The notes under the pieces are model-generated. The model saw only the letters and a program-made list of their open reading frames with translations. It was not told the DNA's origin and did no database searches. The position numbers were made by a program, and so were the translations under genes. A DNA stretch of 64,000 nt, from contig NZ_PDZB01000002.1 of assembly GCF_002743335.1 (NCBI RefSeq), positions 239,041 through 303,040 of the forward strand. Direction: 5' to 3'. The stretch comes from Sporosarcina sp. P32b (GTDB lineage Bacteria; Bacillota; Bacilli; Bacillales_A; Planococcaceae). Below are positions 63,880 to 64,000 of this stretch, piece after piece; within the stretch, counting starts at the first letter, position 1, and each line of letters starts with the position of its first letter.

Positions 63880-64000
63880 ATGTTGGGGTTCTCAAACAAT
63901 TGAACAAAAAAATGCACGTGATCACCAATTTCTTTTATACTTGAATTGTCGAGAAACAAGTCAAAGAGAAAGGTGATACGTGCATATGAATTTTATCATG
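63880..64000 (+). mobile_element. probable left end of an insertion sequence
   Basis: After the yqgW terminator come GTTCTCAAACAATTGAAC and other repeats: arm a (63888-63904) is nearly the inverse of 63941-63957, and arm b (63912-63926) of 63972-63985. An open frame then starts at the window edge. GGTTCTC near the start is like ISL3-family ends, but this is a guess. Only 120 bases are visible. Confidence 0.4.
63986..64000 (+). CDS. start of a possible transposase gene (cut by window edge)
   Basis: ATGAATTTTATCATG reads MNFIM at the edge. GGTGAT lies 8 bases upstream, inside the b' arm of the inverted repeat. A TATACT -10 candidate is at 63936-63941. Identity cannot be settled from five codons. 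Confidence 0.35.

Overview
The window looks like a chromosomal segment of an endospore-forming, naturally competent-type member of the Bacillales, most likely family Planococcaceae and perhaps Sporosarcina. The reasons are near-complete synteny with the Bacillus subtilis yqgW-to-bkd region (yqgWXY, comGA-GG, aroK, gcvT-gcvPA-gcvPB, yqhL, lipM, yqhQ, yqhR, aroQ, papA, efp, spoIIIA, accBC, yqhY, nusB, folD, xseAB, ispA, dxs, tlyA, argR, recN, spoIVB, spo0A, bkd), strong AGGAGG-type ribosome binding sites, frequent TTG/GTG starts, and sigma-A type promoters. The genus is an inference from gene content, not a measured identity.

Layout. 1-8.7 kb: methylmalonyl-CoA mutase genes (mutA, start of mutB) and a branched-chain amino acid catabolic operon bcd-lpdV-bkdAA-bkdAB-bkdB, without ptb, buk or bkdR. 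8.4-13.6 kb: YqzF, a GDPD-family phosphodiesterase, a FapA/DUF342 protein, spo0A and spoIVB. 13.7-22.6 kb: housekeeping run recN, argR, tlyA, dxs, ispA, xseB, xseA, folD, nusB. 23.1-28.4 kb: yqhY, accC, accB and a strongly reduced spoIIIA operon (AC, AD, short AE, a 55-residue AF-like protein, short AG, AH; no AA or AB). 28.7-32.4 kb: efp, papA, aroQ, yqhR and divergent yqhQ. 32.5-38 kb: CstA-type transporter and a B12-dependent ribonucleotide reductase gene split by a group I intron that carries a homing endonuclease gene. 38-53.5 kb: lipM, yqhL, then accessory genes: a Bcs1-like AAA ATPase, a Spo0E-like peptide, two small unknowns, a preQ1-riboswitch operon (queC, a VUT transporter, queF), a large catalase, a GntP permease/HisD-like dehydrogenase/LacI regulator unit, an unknown gene behind a leader terminator, and an HD-domain protein. 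53.6-64 kb: glycine cleavage genes behind a tandem glycine riboswitch, aroK, the comG pseudopilus operon, yqgY, yqgX, yqgW, and the probable left end of an insertion sequence at the window edge.

How it works together. Leu/Ile/Val are deaminated by Bcd and converted by the Bkd complex to branched acyl-CoAs; valine and isoleucine carbon can leave through methylmalonyl-CoA mutase. LipM and the glycine cleavage genes share lipoyl biochemistry with Bkd. Spo0A, SpoIVB and SpoIIIA products belong to sporulation, and the Spo0E-like peptide may feed back on Spo0A.

Most notable: (1) the group I intron placed inside the NPCGE active-site codons of nrdJ, with a PD-(D/E)xK plus NUMOD3 endonuclease; (2) the reduced spoIIIA operon; (3) a family of about 150-bp intergenic elements built from seven 20-21 bp units, two copies of which are inverted relative to each other and flank the bkd segment; (4) divergent promoters with an intrinsic terminator in the leader of an unknown gene. 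No rRNA, tRNA or CRISPR array was seen.
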